From assembly GCF_019059575.1 (NCBI RefSeq), contig NW_024882750.1:124001-188000 (forward strand): a stretch of DNA of 64,000 nt, written 5' to 3'. The notes beneath the pieces were generated by a model that had not been told where the DNA came from, did not search any database, and saw nothing but the letters and a program-made list of their open reading frames with translations. Position numbers and translations under genes: made by a program. Within the stretch, counting starts at the first letter, position 1; every line of letters begins with the position of its first letter. This document shows, piece by piece, positions 43,030 through 55,369 of the stretch. This stretch comes from Amphibalanus amphitrite (lineage: Eukaryota; Arthropoda; Thecostraca; Balanomorpha; Balanidae).

Positions 43030-43300
43030 GGTCGATGCTGGAGGCCAGCAACGTCCTCATCTGGCGGCGACGGCGCCGGCACTCCTCCCACCTCCTGGGC
43101 TTCCTGTTTCTTCCGCATCCAATGGAGGTGGGCGCTGTACTGCAGTCTAGGCGGCGGCGTCTTATCAATGAGCTTCCGAGCGGGATCGTCCGGAGGGAGT
43201 CGCGTCAGGCGTCCATACTCCCGGCCTGCCAGCTCCTTGGCCCGTAATGCCAGCTCTGGCTCTCCCTTCTCCAGCAGCCGCATGCTGGTACCAGACGGCA
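43030..43300 (-). other. open frame of unknown origin
   Basis: The minus-strand frame reads KELAGREYGRLTRLPPDDP, then ARKLIDKTPPPRLQY. Composition looks protein-like and GC-rich. It may be a remnant of another retroelement or an exon, but I do not recognise it. Confidence 0.3.
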
Positions 43301-43555
43301 TCCTCTCTTCAAAGGGCCTCCTCTCTACAGCGGGCCTCCGCCCTCCTCTCTTCAGAGGGCCTTCTGCTTTCAGGCGGTCTCCTTTCTACAGAGGGCCTCC
43401 TCTCTACACAGGGCCTTCTTTCTACAGATGGTCTCCTCTCTACAGAGGTCCTCCTCTCTGCAGAGGGCCGGCCTCCTTTCTACAGAGGACCTCTTCTCTA
43501 AAGGGGCCTCTTCTCTACAGAGGGCCTCCTCTCTACTGAGGAGTCAGACGGGCCC
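43300..43555. repeat. CTCTACAGAGGGCCTCCT minisatellite
   Basis: Units of about 18-20 bp, well conserved compared with the other minisatellites here. It follows the non-LTR relic, as at 55-57 kb where a GGGCCCTC minisatellite surrounds a related relic. Confidence 0.85.
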
Positions 43556-43933
43556 TAGCTGTCAGACACAGACACTAGCGGTTATTCACAGGCGGCCCCA
43601 GGAAGTAAGAAGGACCCTAGCTGTCAGGCTGGTCAGAGGCCCTGAATGTCCTGACGCGATTTTTGGGATACCCTTGAATGTCTTTCGCCTCCGACGTGAT
43701 TTTGGCCCCCGTGGCCTTCGGCCCACGGGGGCCTCCTGAAAACCCGAGGGGGGGGGCACCCCGTCCATCTTGGGTACGACCCTGAACAATTGTCCTCATC
43801 GTCCGTCCGACCGTCCGAGTTCCACCCACATGGCCTTGAACCCACCCATAAACAAACGAAACGAAGCTGTCGACTGTCGAGTGTCGCGTCTTAATTGTTT
43901 TGTTGTGTTTTGTCTGCTCTCTGGGCCGCTTTA

Positions 43934-44104
43934 GCGTGCGTTCGGCATCCGGAACATATTATCGTTTGGATATTCTCTGCCGGAAAATTATTGGCGAGTG
44001 CCTATCTTTAGGATGTCTCGTTATCGCGATACCGAACGTAATCCCCGATAATCATCGCTGATCCCGGATGATTATCTCTGATTATCCGGATGCCGAACGC
44101 ACGC
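43934..44104. mobile_element. 171-bp MITE with GCGTGCGTTCGGCATCCGG ends
   Basis: Perfect 19-bp inverted repeat GCGTGCGTTCGGCATCCGG at 43934-43952 and reversed at 44086-44104. The interior has ATTATC/GATAAT phrases in both orientations. Target duplication not resolved. Confidence 0.75.
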
Positions 44105-44109
44105 ATAAT

Positions 44110-45760
44110 AACATCCAAAGGTTTTGTGCAGTATCGTCAGCTGATTATGCCTACGATGGCGTCAAATTCCGTAAAAAAGACCTGGCCTTCTTCTGAATCA
44201 AATCTATCTTATCTGACATCTATCTTAGACAGAGATCTCTAGAAAAAGATGAGAAAAAAAAAGTTTTAAGTTAGTGAACGTGCAAATTTCTTTCACGAAA
44301 AAGTGTTAGGATAATGCCTGTTTATTTTTATCAATTATGACGTTATTATTATTTAAAGATTTGACATAATCATAAACATAATCAGCTGACGATGATATTT
44401 CACCGGCCTTGATTTCACCTCTATTTTACTAGTCTTGTTACAAAAACGGTGTGACAACGTTCGGGAGGTGAGATACCCGATGCATTATTTTCGCGAAGGT
44501 TGTGTGTGCTCGTTTCTGTGCCGATCTGGAACTATTTAGAATAAAATTAGTTTTCGAGTGATATGCAGAATGCTTGGTTCTTGTAAAATACCGCAACCGA
44601 AATTGCTTGGTGACGCCTGCTGTACTGGTGTTCTAACATGCTGACCAATTGATTATTTCAGGCTTGCTAAAACCACAGTTGATTTTTATGTGTACCTTGA
44701 CTTCCTGGTTTTGTTTTGCTAGTATGTTCTTTTTAATGACTCGAAAGTCATTTTATAAACTAAATTTATAAATTAAATTTACTCCCTCCATTGCAATGCA
44801 CATTTACAAAACCCTCCCCCCCCCCAGTTAGTTTAAAGGCCAAAATTGGGTAGTCGTAAAGCAGAGAGGCGCTATACCTAGGCTCCATAGATTCTTTCTA
44901 ATCGGACCAAACCAAACCAAACCTAACCAAACCTGACCTAACCTCACCTACAACCTACAACCAAAAACCTGCAACCTACAACCTAAAACCTACCACCTAA
45001 AACTTAAAACCTACAACCTACAGCCTAACCTACAGCGCCTCTCCTTGGTAGCAAAAAGAAGTGTCACGCCTGCTTTACTACTACCCAAAATTTTACCATT
45101 TAACCTTGCTAAGTTGAGCTTTTTTATTTGTCCATATTTTATAATGTTGGGGGGGGGGCTGCCTGGCAAGTTGGGGGGGGGGCTGACCAGCAAGTTGGGG
45201 GGCTGAAGCCCCCCCAACTGTATAGGATCCTACGCCCCTGCATAATGCCGAAGGAAATCCAACCGCAAGCTTGATATAGAACAGAGCAGAACCGAGTATA
45301 ATAGGATGGCGTCGTTCAAAAATCTGCTAAGAGCACCGGCCTAAAATAAACTCATCATTGGCCATCACTGGACCGCATGCGAGTCTGGGGGTTACGGGTT
45401 TGCGGGTATCACACTAATTCATGAGTGAGAACACCGTTCTCTTATACTCATTCCATGAATGCTGTGAAGCCGATGCACTTTTAGAAAATTACGTAGCATC
45501 TCAATAACAGCACAACGAACCAACAACCGACATCAACGAAACACATCAAAACTCGTAGCCCTCGCAGCGAGGAAAACCGAAAGTTGACTCAAAGTCAACT
45601 TTGGAATGCGACGCGAGATCGCTCGCAAGTCAAAAGTTCGCACTTCCTCGCTATATGCAGTGTGGGTCACTCAACGTAGAGTGTATCCTCTAACTTTGAA
45701 AAAAAAAAACGAAAAACCACAAACTAGCAACCCGCATGCGAGGTCCATTGTGGGTCGGCC
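44110..45760. other. interval with CAACCTA-type repeat, no gene seen
   Basis: 44900-45030 is a degenerate AACCTA/CAACCTA array. It lies between inverted segments (CAAAATTGGGTAGTCGTAAA near 44842, and reversed near 45080), so it is probably the centre of a small foldback element. 45140-45240 has G-run/C-run patches ending in CCTACGCCCCTG (reversed CAGGGGCGTAGG, hAT-like terminus). The rest shows no coding evidence. Confidence 0.45.
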
Positions 45761-46712
45761 TTAACCCTCGCCCGTAAACGGCGATCTGCCACCTTCGCCC
45801 ATGCAGGGGGGGGGGGGTTGGTGCGACCCCCCCCCCTTGGCGTTTGAAAACGGAGCGTCGTAGAGCTTAGCGGAAAAGACCAACGGATTGCTCTCGCCGA
45901 GATCTCGCGATTGGTGGTATATTTTTTGGTCCTAGGTCAACATTTGACCTACTTTTGACCGGTCAAAGGTCAAATTTTCGGAAAATTAGCCTTTTTTCAA
46001 CTTTCCGCGGCGATTGCGGCAACACGGTGGGAGATATCGACTTGAAACCTTCACTATCGTGTTCCTTGATCAATTCTCTATCGTTTGGTATGTATTTCGT
46101 TTCCCTAGCTCTAAAAATGGCGCGTTGGGAGCGCCGGAAGTCGGCAAGGTCACAGTCGGCGGCAAAAATTCGAAAAATCAAAATTTAAATTTTTGAAATC
46201 TGATTGTATTTTTGGATTTGGGAGGTCCATTTGCTCCCTATAGAAGCTAATATTGCTGCATATTCCCATTGAGGTGACAAGAATTAGCAAAATAGTGGTT
46301 CGGGCGCTTTTCAAAAATAGTACCGGACGCTGTTCCTCTTGTGACGTCATAGCTCCGTGACCTGACCTGACCCGGTCAAGTTTCTTATACCATATGATAG
46401 CCAATACTTGCCCCAACATGCATGGGAAGTTTCATCACGATCCATCAACCGATGTTCGTACCACCGGCAGGAAACCTCGGGCGTTGGCACTCAGTTTGTG
46501 AAAATCCGGCCGGAGGCTGTTCCCTTTGTGACGTCATAACTCCGTGACCTGACATGACCCGGTCAAATTTTTTTATCAAAAGATGCGCAAGGTTTGCCCC
46601 ATAAGGTACCCAAAATTTGGCGGCGCTGCGCGCCGCCGTTTTTGCACTATTTCCGAAAAACCTCAGGGGGGGTTGCACCAACCCCCCCCCCCCCTACATG
46701 GGCGAGGGTTAA
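45761..46712. mobile_element. TTAA element, CCCTCGCCC subfamily
   Basis: TTAA at 45761-45764 and 46709-46712. Ends CCCTCGCCCGTAAACGG and, reversed, CCCTCGCCCATGTAGGGG. Hairpins with GGGGGTTGGTGCGACCCCC (about 45812-45830) and GGGGGGTTGCACCAACCCCC (about 46672-46691). The TTAA at the right is shared with the next element. Confidence 0.8.
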
Positions 46713-47890
46713 CCCGCGCGGGGCTGGGGGGGGGGTAAATTTTACCCCCCCTCGCGAATTTTTGCGATATCTCAAAAACGGCGACGCGCAGCGCCGCCAA
46801 ACTTTCAGTACCTTTTCTTACATCAATTTGACACGTTCCCTGAAAATTTGAGCGAAATCCGTCGGAAAATTTTTGAGAAATTGACGTTTTAGTGACGTCA
46901 TGTTCGTCATTTTCGCCTCAAAAACGGCAAAAGTTCAAACGCCGCTAACATCTTCATTTTTAAAGGAATCAAGACGTAACGAAAAAGGTTATACGTAATT
47001 TTACTTTGTCTATCAAATGGCTATCTCGGTTGTTTGAAAATTTTGGATTTTGGCCTAATTTTTTTCAAAAAACTGACTTTTTTGGGAAAATCATTATAAA
47101 ATCCAAAATTTTGAGTCTATCGAAAAAACCGGAATATATGTCAGAGAAGTGGTCTATGTGCACCTACATACCAAATTTTAGAAGAATCGGTTCAAAAATG
47201 TGGGAGTTATTCAAAATTTTATGACGTCACGACACACAAAATTTTTGAAAAATGACTTTTTTGGAAGTTCTAGACCTCGTACGGAAACAAAAATAGCACC
47301 ATTCGATTCGCCGTGAAAAACTGCATCAGATAGACACCTTTTTAGGCCTTAACAACCAACTTCAAAATTTGACCTCACTTGACCTGACCTTGACCTGACC
47401 TCGACCTGAAATTCATCCAGAGGTGGTCCATATCACTTATTGAGTGTGCCTATTGAATTCTATGAGTAAAATGACCCATAAAACATGTGTCGCACATGCC
47501 CTTTTCTATATTTTGTTTTTTGGTGACCTGACCTGACCTGACCTGACCTTGACTTTGACCTCTGAATGATATTGTATGCAACGAATATTGTCTTGGTAGC
47601 CTAAGAACACGTTTTGGGCGATCAGTCTCAGTCCATGACTCCATTCTTCGGCAACTACGGTGCAAGGCCGATACTGTAGAAACTTGCAATTTGTACCCTT
47701 GACCTGACCTTGACCTTGACCTCAAACTTTAAATTAAGTACATGTTTTTAGTAGTTCGTGATGAGAGCTTTCGATTGGCGTTTGAATTTTCCAAATCGGA
47801 CCGTTAGTTCGGGAGATAACAGGGGGGGTAAAATTTACCCCCCCCCAGCCCCGCGCGTTCGGCTGGAGACCCCAGCCCCGCGCGGGTTAA
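46709..47890. mobile_element. TTAA element, CCCGCGCGGGGCTGG subfamily
   Basis: TTAA at 46709-46712 and 47887-47890. Ends CCCGCGCGGGGCTGGGG on both sides, with the motif doubled at the right end (GCGCGGGGCTGGGG twice, about 30 bp apart, reversed). Hairpins GGGGGTAAATTTTACCCCC (46733-46751) and GGGGGGTAAAATTTACCCCC (about 47822-47841). TGACCTGACCTGACC arrays at 47380-47405, 47520-47560 and 47698-47725. Confidence 0.88.
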
Positions 47891-47893
47891 GAC

Positions 47894-48155
47894 TAGTGAT
47901 GTCAATTACGGAAAATCGGAATACCGATACCAAACCAAATACCAACCAACACCACGGGAAAATACCGAAACCAAACCAACTTGGGAAAATGAGGGAAATA
48001 CCAACTTTTTACCGATTTCTTAGTCTCTTATACATTAGTGAGGGTTTATGATACCAACAAAATACCAAACACATTACGATTGAAATACCAAATACCAAGT
48101 TGGTATCGGTTTGGTATCGGTATACCAAAAAGTTGGTATCCGATTGACATCTCTA
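47894..48155. mobile_element. hAT-type MITE, TAGNGATGTCAAT ends
   Basis: Ends TAGTGATGTCAAT and, reversed, TAGAGATGTCAAT. Perfect 8-bp duplication GTTAAGAC at 47886-47893 and 48156-48163. The left duplication overlaps the TTAA flank of the neighbouring element, so this MITE inserted after it. The interior is built of ATACCAA/TTGGTAT phrases in both orientations. Confidence 0.88.
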
Positions 48156-48163
48156 GTTAAGAC

Positions 48164-48849
48164 ACATACCAAGCTCGGCCGGTGATAAAATTTAAAGACC
48201 TCATCGACCTCAGTCCTTACAATTTTTGAACTCGACCTTCGGCCTCGTTCAAAAATCCAGTAACAACGTCAGTCTTGAAAATTAGTTTACACCGGCCTCG
48301 CTCAGTATCATACCTATCATACGCTCTCGTATATTACTTTTGGAATGCGAATAATATTTTATTAGGCGTCAAATTTCGATCAAGAGGCTGGTAGCGACGC
48401 ATTCAAAGCGTAATCAACACGTAATCAATGCGTGATCACTGATCATTTGTAATCAATACGTAGTCAAATCCCTATCAGTATGTGCAGCGATGGGTCATCC
48501 CCACCATTTGCAGCGGCGACTGCATACTACAGGCCAAAGGCCAGTTTTACAAAGAGAAAAATCGCCGGGCTGCCAGTCTTTTTACTTCTAGCGTGTTTAA
48601 GTCTCACACACAAGTTTAATCAACCACGCAAAAAGTGATTATGTATATCATTCCGTTGTTAAAAAAACACTATTCTGACGGATATATTTCTACCTTAACA
48701 TTTTTGTCGCGTAGCCTACGAAATTGGGGCACATGAGAAAAAGAGTGTTGGCGGCCGACGGGTTTTCTGCTGGTAAAACTGTGCTCGGAGTGTCGGAGAG
48801 GTGGCACATTGTGCCGGGCGGTGCCGCCGGCGCCGGACCGGCGCGCCGC
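48164..48849. other. downstream flank of chitin-binding gene
   Basis: No further gene recognised. On the minus strand an ATTAAA at 48615-48620 could serve as a polyadenylation signal about 230 bp after the stop codon. Confidence 0.4.
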
Positions 48850-49073
48850 TCAGCATCCGGGCACGTTCGTTGAATAGTCGCACCGCTCTGTGTTCGGGTT
48901 GTAGACCAGGCTCGACGGGCAGACCATGCGGTAGGGCGTCCAGTTGCTGCACTGGTAGAAGTAGTGGCAGTCGGCGGCGTCCTCGTACAGGCCGTACTGG
49001 GTCGGACAGACAAAGTCGTACGGAGGTGTGGTGGGAGATCTCGTCGGTGGCTCCGTCGGCCCCGGCGACGGCT
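48850..49073 (-). CDS. terminal exon: peritrophin-A/CBM14 chitin-binding domain
   Basis: From the acceptor CTCTCCAG (49074-49081) the frame gives a Pro/Thr linker (PSPGPTEPPTRSPTTPP), then one chitin-binding type 2 domain with six cysteines: VCPTQYG, ADCHYFYQCSN, RMVCPS, ERCDYS and a final PGC before TGA (48850-48852). The aromatic cluster HYFYQC and the C-x-P pattern are typical of CBM14, which binds chitin in cuticle or peritrophic matrix and forms three disulfides. No initiator is expected because this is an internal splice continuation. The phase fits exactly: the preceding exon leaves one G, and G plus AG makes a glutamate codon. The frame has no methionine start of its own. Confidence 0.85.
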
Positions 49074-49074
49074 C

Positions 49075-49323
<249 letters not shown>

Positions 49324-49518
49324 AAACTAGACGCAGACAGGCCATGTTTTCTCGATTTTGGGTCCGGGGGTAAACTGTAGCCAAAGTCCTGGATAATGCA
49401 ATGGACAACGCAGAAGAGCATTGAGCTAGCGAAACGAGCTATTGGCTTCACCTTTCAAATGGCAGCCCGGTCAGCCCTATCCGTCCTCCCCGTCATCCGT
49501 CGTCTGCCGTCGACTGAC

Positions 49519-49729
49519 CTGTCATCGGAGAGGTGGGCGCCGGTGTCGGCGTCGGCGGCAGCGTCGAGTTGCCCCCGCACGGGTTGTCGCCGGCGACGCC
49601 GCGCAGAATGACCCGGTCCAGTCCCAGGTTGCTGGTCAGCACCGGGCCGTCGCCGGCCATGAATCCGTAAATTGCTACCTGGGACGGTGGGCATCGGCCG
49701 TCACCACACGCCGTTCGTCGGAAGGTCAT
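49519..49729 (-). CDS. upstream exon of the chitin-binding protein
   Basis: The minus frame reads CGDGRCPPSQVAIYGFMAGD, PVLTSNLGLDRVILRG and DNPCGGNSTLPPTPTPAP, ending PMT plus one base at the donor CAG|GTCAGT (49519/49518). The threonine/proline-rich end continues directly into the linker of the next exon after splicing (445-bp intron). The cysteines and alternating hydrophobic pattern suggest an extracellular beta-rich domain, which I do not recognise. The 5' boundary is uncertain: the frame stays open to about 49760, and no strong acceptor was seen. 49729 is the first base of an in-frame ATG and is used only as a minimum extent. Confidence 0.6.
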
Positions 49730-49769
49730 GTGATTTACAAAGGAAACGAAATATACTAACTGACTGCTA

Positions 49770-50083
49770 TGTACTACTATAACTGTTATTCGAGAACTGA
49801 CGGTAGGCTGATTTCAAAAATTTACTTTCTATTAAAATCGTTGGATGGGTTTTTCCGAAAATTGCGTCTTTGTAAAAATGCAATAATTTTTCAGTCAACG
49901 GGCTGTCGGACAATCTTGAAATCATGAGTATATTTTTTCCAATTCCAGTGAAAGATGAACACCAAAAGAACAAAAATTTAGGAGTAAATTTGAATTTCAA
50001 GGTCATCCAGGAGGAGCCCTAACGATTTCAAACAAAGAACGGAGGTTTGAATTTCACATTACGACCTTGAAATCTGAAAATTA
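49770..50083. other. intron-like interval
   Basis: No repeats or coding evidence recognised; lies between the chitin-binding exon and the composite TIR element. Confidence 0.4.
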
Positions 50084-50328
50084 CATGGTGTGTCAAAAGT
50101 GGAAATAGCCGGTGCGCCGTCTGGCAACCCGGCAGCCCGCCGCCATAGGAAAAGTCATGCTTTTTGTCGCTTTTTCGCTCCTTATGAGTCACTTGATCTA
50201 ATTAGAGCGTAACTAGGAACGAGGCGGATCACTTGGACGTATTCGGGAGCCGAATACGGTGTTTTGGAGCCAATACCTGGGAAACCCTACCCGCCCAATG
50301 CGAGTTTTAAAGAGTCTGCATGCCCAAA

Positions 50329-51508
50329 TTAACCCGCGCCGGGCCGGTGCTCTGAGATTCCGCGCCGGGCCGGGGGTGTCTGAACACCCCCCTTCTAACT
50401 CGGCTCCTGGGCCACGTAGCGACACGCAGTAAGCGGCAATCGAAAGAACGTTTAAAATAAGGACGAAAACACTAAGGTCATTTTTTGGGTCAGGTCAAAG
50501 GTCAGGTCACCAGAGGTCACCAGAGGTAAAATGTTGACTATTTCAACATTTTGGAAACTGCCGACGGCTATCTCGGGAACCGATAGAGCTACAGCGCCGC
50601 GGAAAAGCGCATTCGATAGCCCTTTTACAGACCTTTCTGAGCAATGTCCTCAGATTTGACCTTATGTCAACGGTTTAGCCTCCAGAGGGCAAAAACTAAA
50701 AAAAAAAAAACGTTATTACGAAAAACGTTTTTTTTTCGCAATAACTTTTGACTCAAAAGAGCCATGACATTACTTTTGCCAGCATCGTGTTCCTCTCGTC
50801 GAGACGCGTCGAATGAACTATAATTTGACCTTGAAAGGTCAACTTGAAAATTTGACCTCAGGTCAAGATCATGACTTGACCGGAAAAGGTCATGTTGCAT
50901 ATCAGTCGATCCGCAACGTCGAGCCGAACACATCTAAGGCGTTTTCAGCGCTCTGGCACGCCTTTATCAGAAGTTATTAGCAAAAAAACTGTTAGATTCT
51001 GTTCGTGACCTGAAATGACCTCAGGGACATAACGAGGGATCACAGTTGCCATTTTCCGGTTAAATGTGTCAATCGTACCGACAGTTCGATGTTTGAGTGT
51101 CTAGAATAGCGTTCGTGCAAAAGAGACGCTTTTCAATTTTCTCCCGTTGACTTATAATGGAGAGGCCGCAAAATTTACCTGACCTTAGGTCACCGATATC
51201 AAAATTCCGAGATATATACATTTTATAGATAATGTTACTCTAATCAATCGCTGATAGTTTCAAGGTAATCGATCAATCGGTGTAGCTATGACGAGCATTC
51301 TTATTTTTCCTGAGGTGAGGTCACTTGGCGTGACCTGGTGACCTGACCTAAGGCGACCTGAGTCTGAAATTTTAACAACATGTGCGGAAAAGATGCAAAC
51401 AGGTGTGCCAAAAATAGCGGCGCTCCGCGCCGCCGTTTTTCAGATATCTGCGAAAAACCGCAGGGGGGGTGTTCAAACACCCCCCCCCCCCGGCCCGGCG
51501 CGGGTTAA
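50329..51508. mobile_element. TTAA element, CCCGCGCCGGGCC subfamily, second copy
   Basis: TTAA at 50329-50332 and 51505-51508. Ends CCCGCGCCGGGCCGG on both sides, doubled at the left as in 26122-27301, to which it is similar throughout. Hairpins GGGGGTGTCTGAACACCCCC (50373-50392) and GGGGTGTTCAAACACCCC (about 51466-51483). Confidence 0.9.
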
Positions 51509-51815
51509 CGTTGAGCGCGGCCGTTTTCGGTCGGTTTTCCGCGACCTTGTGGCGAAATCGCCTCATTTATTGAACCAGGGTGGACTAATTCGCTTAACTA
51601 GGAATGAGGCGTTGAAGAGAATTATTCAAGGAATAGAGCTCAAGCTGTGCAAAAAAAAAAATTGCATTGTTAAAACTGTATCCGCCATCGAACGATAAAT
51701 ATTGTTGACCCATCAGAAACACATCCCTGGAATGCGTTCGGACTTGGCTGGATCTAATATTAGCGAGTATCTACTAATGCAGTTTCTTGGCTTACACAGT
51801 ATGCACACAAGCATA

Positions 51816-52810
51816 CAGGGTATCCCAAAATTAATGTCACACCCTCCCACCTTTGTTTTGCCTTCTACTGTGCAATATCAATATAATTTCACCGGTACTG
51901 GCTCCCAGACCATATTGGCTACATTCTAGTCACGTGACCTTCGAATTTTTGTGACCTTGACCGGTCAAAGGGTGTACGGAGGTCATTTCCGGGGCAGTAC
52001 CCAGCGCGCGCGGACCAGGTGTCCAGGATGGCGAAACTGCAGAGCAAATCGTCCCGCAGCGGGGCAGTCGGCATGGTTGCCGGTTGCATGACCCACGGCC
52101 AGGTCGCCGAGGTACTGTACATGAGTTGTCGCACGATTTGGCGCTGGTTTTCACGCGACAGAAGCGGATAGATACCTGGGAACAAGCTAGGTCGCGGCAG
52201 GAAGACTTTCGCCAGCCGGGTATAGCGCAGATCGTCATCGCGAAGTGCAGAGCTAAAGACGGGCTTATCCACAAGGAAACTGGCAAGGAGGCTGATTGCC
52301 AACAGTCATCCAGTCTCAGTAAATTGATAATCCATCGGTACCGGTCGGATGTCTCTAAAGCTGAAGCCCAACAAGCCACGTTTCCAGCCGAAAACTTCTG
52401 CTGAACATGTCCAGGGCCATCTTTCAACAAGTCGGCGCCCCGGCTCATCGAGCTAGAACGACGAAGGACTGGTACAGATCGAACTTCCTAGCATTCTGGA
52501 AGAAGGGCAAATGGCCGGTGAATAGCCCCGACCTGTCGCCGATAGAAAATCTTTGGGCGATCGTCCTGTAAGACATGAGCAAAACGGCGCCAGTATAACC
52601 TGAACGCACGCTGACCAGGAACGTTCGATCTGTCTGGTCCAAGATCAGTCCACAGAAGCTAGACATGTTGATGTCAGATGTCTCGGACCGTATGCTTACC
52701 TGCATCAGGGAGAAGGTGGGATGCATATGTAAGAAAAGCGCGCCTCTCATGTTTGTTATTTTCATGAAATTGACGCTGGAAAGGTGTGACATTATTTTTG
52801 GGACACCCTG
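51816..52810 (+). mobile_element. Tc1-like transposon
   Basis: TA at 51814-51815 and 52811-52812 flanks 995 bp. Ends CAGGGTATCCCAAAATTAAT and, reversed, CAGGGTGTCCCAAAAATAAT; the match continues through GTCACACC. It carries a broken transposase on the plus strand. Confidence 0.9.
52040..52580 (+). pseudogene. Tc1-like transposase, inactive
   Basis: Helix-turn-helix region from about 52046: GMVAGCMTHGQVAEVLY then MSCRTIWRWFSRD, matching the paired-like DNA-binding start of Tc1 transposases. It continues in another frame with GRGRKTFASRV, STRKLARRLIANSHPVS and SLKLKPNKPRFQ. The catalytic end reads IFQQVGAPAHRART, then WPVNSPDLSPIENLWAIV. The aspartate normally following FQQ is valine here, while the SPDLSPIENLW aspartate remains. 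Stops and frameshifts are present. Confidence 0.82.
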
Positions 52811-53279
52811 TACAGTGTACATGCTTCCTGCCCTTGGATTATTCCTCACTTGAACGGAAATTTTGCTATAATAACTACTTTCCAAGCAGTTAACAGGTTT
52901 GAGTGCAGTGCCAAGTCGGAACCGTTCAGCGCCGCCAGGCTCCCAGGCGCGCCTGGGGGGCGGCACGTAACGGCCGCCGCCGGCCGCCGCGCCGCCGCTC
53001 TGGCAGGGTGTTTGACTTCATACCCCTGTTGCTAGAAAAGTTGTGGACCGATTTACTTGATTCTTGCATGACAAGATCCGCCATTCAATTCTTAGCAGGT
53101 AACGAAAATTTGACGTCAATTGCACGATCCGCTGCCCATATTGTGGTACTGCCATCTATTGACAAGGCTGGAGAACTAAAGCCATGCGGCTATTTCCACT
53201 TCTGACACACCATGCGACATTGACTTTCCACACCAACACTGACTGTCTTTCAAGGTCACACGCCGTTGCGTGATGTTGA

Positions 53280-53870
53280 TGCATGAAAACGGCGTTAGCT
53301 GCTTAAGTTATCCCGGCGGCCGCTGGGCCTCCGCGCCACCCGCCGGCCGCTGGGGGGGGGGGCATATAGTTGCCCCCCTTTACTTCTGCGACGATATCGT
53401 CGCAACGCGAAGAGATAGAGAAGCGAAACTTTGCACACATCTTTCTGAATACCTAGCCGAGGTTGTGTCCAAATTTGGTGTCGATCCCATTTAAAATGAC
53501 GTCACAGTGACGTCATAAGTGAAATTATAGATTTGCGACTCTCATATTCCTCACGATACATCAGATATATGGGACCGAATATAAAGGGTCGATTATTGGT
53601 CAGAAACTAGATGGAAGTGTAGTTAGATGTTTTAGGATGACAGCAGGTGCTGTCTAGTTCATTTAAAGCTGAGTTTCATGCTCAGCGTCATCAGAAACGG
53701 TCCATATCGGAAAACGACAAAACTTTATGACGTCACTGTGACGTCATCTTAGGTACTACAACCACCAAACTTTCCTCAAACATTGCCTAGGTATTCATTT
53801 GAAGCTATGCCAAGGTTCACGTTCGTAGCTCATCAGCCCACTCCATTTTTTTTTCACAGATAGTTAGGAA
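53280..53870. other. probable relic of a TTAA-type element
   Basis: Contains a G/C-run hairpin with GCATATAGTTGC (about 53350-53378) preceded by CGGCCGCTGGG repeats, as in the ends of the family, and TGACGTCA motifs inside. No intact terminus found. Confidence 0.45.
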
Positions 53871-53974
53871 CATTGTGGCGGACATGTAGGTACTATAATA
53901 GCTATTTTGGGGCACCAGTTATTTTGATGCCAGCGATTTTGACACCTGCACACGCCCGCCCGCACGCACCCACC

Positions 53975-54435
<461 letters not shown>

Positions 54436-54482
54436 TGGCTCTGTCTCTGTCTCTGTGTTTGTGGTGGTCCGGCGGCGCTGAC

Positions 54483-54606
54483 CTGGAAGCGATCCGTGTC
54501 GTCCGTCTCCAGGCCGACGTCGATGGAAGACCAGTGGCTCTGGTGGACGCTGGCGAATGCTGAGATGTTGAGGAACGCTTCGTCCTCCTCAATGCCGTCA
54601 ACACGC
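54483..54606 (-). CDS. candidate exon, possibly of the chitin-binding gene
   Basis: The 124-bp segment has an acceptor TTTTGCTTTGTAG just upstream (minus strand) and a donor CCAG|GTCAGC. It encodes RVDGIEEDEAFLNISAFAS, then VHQSHWSSIDVGLETDDTD and RFQ, with phase 0 at the donor. The composition (Trp, acidic, alternating hydrophobics) looks like real protein. It could precede the 49519-49729 exon, with the composite TIR element in the intervening intron. That linkage is inference. Confidence 0.45.
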
Positions 54607-54839
54607 CTACAAAGCAAAAGGGTGCACGCAATAAAGAACACGGAACCAGAGCCGTGGTTGAGCTACACACCAAACATCACGAGTACTACACTAAAAACAA
54701 ATGGCGAGCATTATTCCAGCACAGCAAGACTGAGCCACATGCCACAAAAAATGACAGCAATAAGGTTTCCTCCTGGAAGACTAGGCAGCTTTAAAAATAG
54801 ATAGCGCTTTTCTCTCTACCTTTAGGCATCAAACCTTAG

Positions 54840-55130
54840 AATTTCTTCAGTGATAATTTTAAAGAGCCTATTCCTGAAACAGCGTTACGTTGCGAAAAAT
54901 TACCGACCGATTATCAAAACTCAAACGGCGTTCCATAGTCCCACGAAGAAACTACCACGTGACCCAAATATTTTAGCTGACGTAGATGCAACCGATGACG
55001 CCACAGATCAGGTCAAAGGTCGCATTTTGGACCGCTTATAGGCCTTCGGAGTTCGGAATGTGTCATAACATCAAGTAAACGGCATGCTATTGAAAAACAT
55101 TCATAGACTAGTGACTAAGTATTAGACAGT
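54840..55130. other. relic similar to the left interior of the 59938 element
   Basis: CGACCGATTATCAAAACTC, AACGGCGTTCC and ATGACGCCACAGATCAGGTC phrases match 59995-60120. No ends preserved. Confidence 0.5.
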
Positions 55131-55369
55131 CACACTTAGACAGTAGAGGTCGGCAAATGGTGTTACATGCCCCCTCAGGGGTGGGGTTGTATATCTCTTT
55201 ATGTGTGCCCAAGCAGTGGCGGTTGCAGGGGGGCCATCAGGGCCATGCCCCCCCCCCCAAAGGCAAATCAGGGAAGCCATCATATCATTTGGCCCCCCCA
55301 AACAACCGATGGGCCCCCATGGGCGTATGGGGCCCTGACCCGTATTCGATTGTCACGAGACTCGAGAAG

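Larger units (their letters stand above)
50084..53214. mobile_element. CATGGTGTGTC TIR element, copy with two insertions
   Basis: Ends CATGGTGTGTCAAAAGTGG and, reversed, CATGGTGTGTCAGAAGTGG, extending to GAAATAGCCG. Total 3131 bp. Subtracting the TTAA element (50329-51508) and the Tc1-like element (51816-52810) leaves about 954 bp, in line with the 965-bp copy at 19969-20933. Both insertions are absent from that copy at the matching positions. Confidence 0.88.

Noticed and set aside
44900..45030. AACCTA-rich stretch as interstitial telomere repeat
   Set aside because: Units are irregular (CAACCTA, AAACCTA, ACCACCTA) and it lies inside a foldback arrangement; it does not match a clean TTAGG array.
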